Assembly: GCA_016235185.1 (NCBI GenBank)
Contig: JACRLT010000011.1
Location: 1-43,442, forward strand
DNA from: Candidatus Omnitrophota bacterium
GTDB taxonomy: Bacteria > Omnitrophota > Gorgyraeia > Velamenicoccales > Velamenicoccaceae
DNA length: 43,442 bases
Direction of reading: 5' to 3'
Position numbers and translations under genes: made by a program. Shown in pieces: positions 43,341 to 43,442 of the stretch. Below the pieces are notes generated by a model. It was not told where the DNA came from, did not search any database, and saw only the letters and a program-made list of their open reading frames with translations. Position 1 is the first letter of the stretch. Each line of letters starts with the position of its first letter.

Positions 43341-43395
43341 ATGTATAGGCTGTCCAGACAATGTGGTGGCATAAAAGATATGGTACAATAACGGC

Positions 43396-43442
43396 ATGAG
43401 ATTCCGAAAAAGCACTCACGCCGTCTATAATCTCCAGTACCA
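43396..43442 (+). CDS. tnpA: IS200/IS605 family transposase TnpA, N-terminal fragment
   Basis: The frame from ATG 43396 to the window edge reads MRFRKSTHAVYNLQYH. This matches the start of IS200/IS605 TnpA proteins (RxxxHAVYxLxYHxVW...). Only 15-16 residues are visible, but the motif is distinctive, and the hairpin just upstream supports it. TnpA is an HUH single-strand transposase. TACAAT at 43384-43389 lies 6 bases from the ATG. Confidence 0.7.
   Translation, partial: MRFRKSTHAVYNLQY

Overview
The window looks like a chromosome segment of a Gram-negative-type bacterium from a candidate phylum, most plausibly the PVC/Omnitrophota neighbourhood. That is an inference from three things: the archaeal-type enzymes (a ThyA-like protein and an ApgM-like protein), stand-alone CoaB and CoaX, and the A/T-rich foldback intergenic repeats. 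It is not proven from sequence. The left third is the right-hand part of a prophage, and the rest is ordinary chromosome.

Prophage (1-14734). It opens with the last codons of a Mu gpT-like major head protein. A complete siphovirus tail module follows on the + strand: head-tail joining, tail completion, tail terminator, tail tube, a tail assembly chaperone with a lambda G/GT-type -1 frameshift site, a short tape measure protein, gpM-, gpL- and gpK-like tip proteins, and a 1634-residue tip protein that joins a gpI-like N-terminus to a gpJ-like body. The last ~480 residues of this tip protein hold about 44 cysteines, the strangest protein feature in the window. A small two-helix membrane protein sits on the opposite strand between chaperone and tape measure, with its own promoter (a moron). 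The module ends with a secreted protein, a family 9-like glycosyltransferase, small proteins, a one-helix membrane protein and a permuted NlpC/P60 protein. A terminator-like hairpin and a tRNA-Gly follow. The tRNA-Gly has a mismatched acceptor stem and repeated copies of its 3' end downstream, which fits a prophage attachment junction.

Signalling operon (15371-23534). A promoter and an inverted repeat precede a 1378-residue membrane-bound multi-PAS histidine kinase. Three receiver-only response regulators, an archaeal-type thymidylate synthase-like protein and a cNMP-binding/patatin phospholipase follow, closely spaced or overlapping. No DNA-binding output domain is encoded.

Housekeeping part (23615-43119). 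gpsA has its own promoter. Next come a tRNA-Pro(GGG) buried in hairpins, doxX, and a threonine/aspartate-family cluster: hom, thrC, a CoaB domain protein, an ApgM-like protein that may be the missing homoserine kinase, cstA and lysC. Then follow cimA, valS, nadC, uvrB, coaX, and groES-groEL under a CIRCE operator. hom, thrC and lysC supply threonine; cimA starts the threonine-independent route to 2-oxobutyrate/isoleucine; valS charges a branched-chain product. Foldback MITE-like elements sit upstream of coaX and between groES and groEL, and valS carries two in-frame microrepeat insertions. The right edge holds the first 47 bases of an IS200/IS605-type tnpA.
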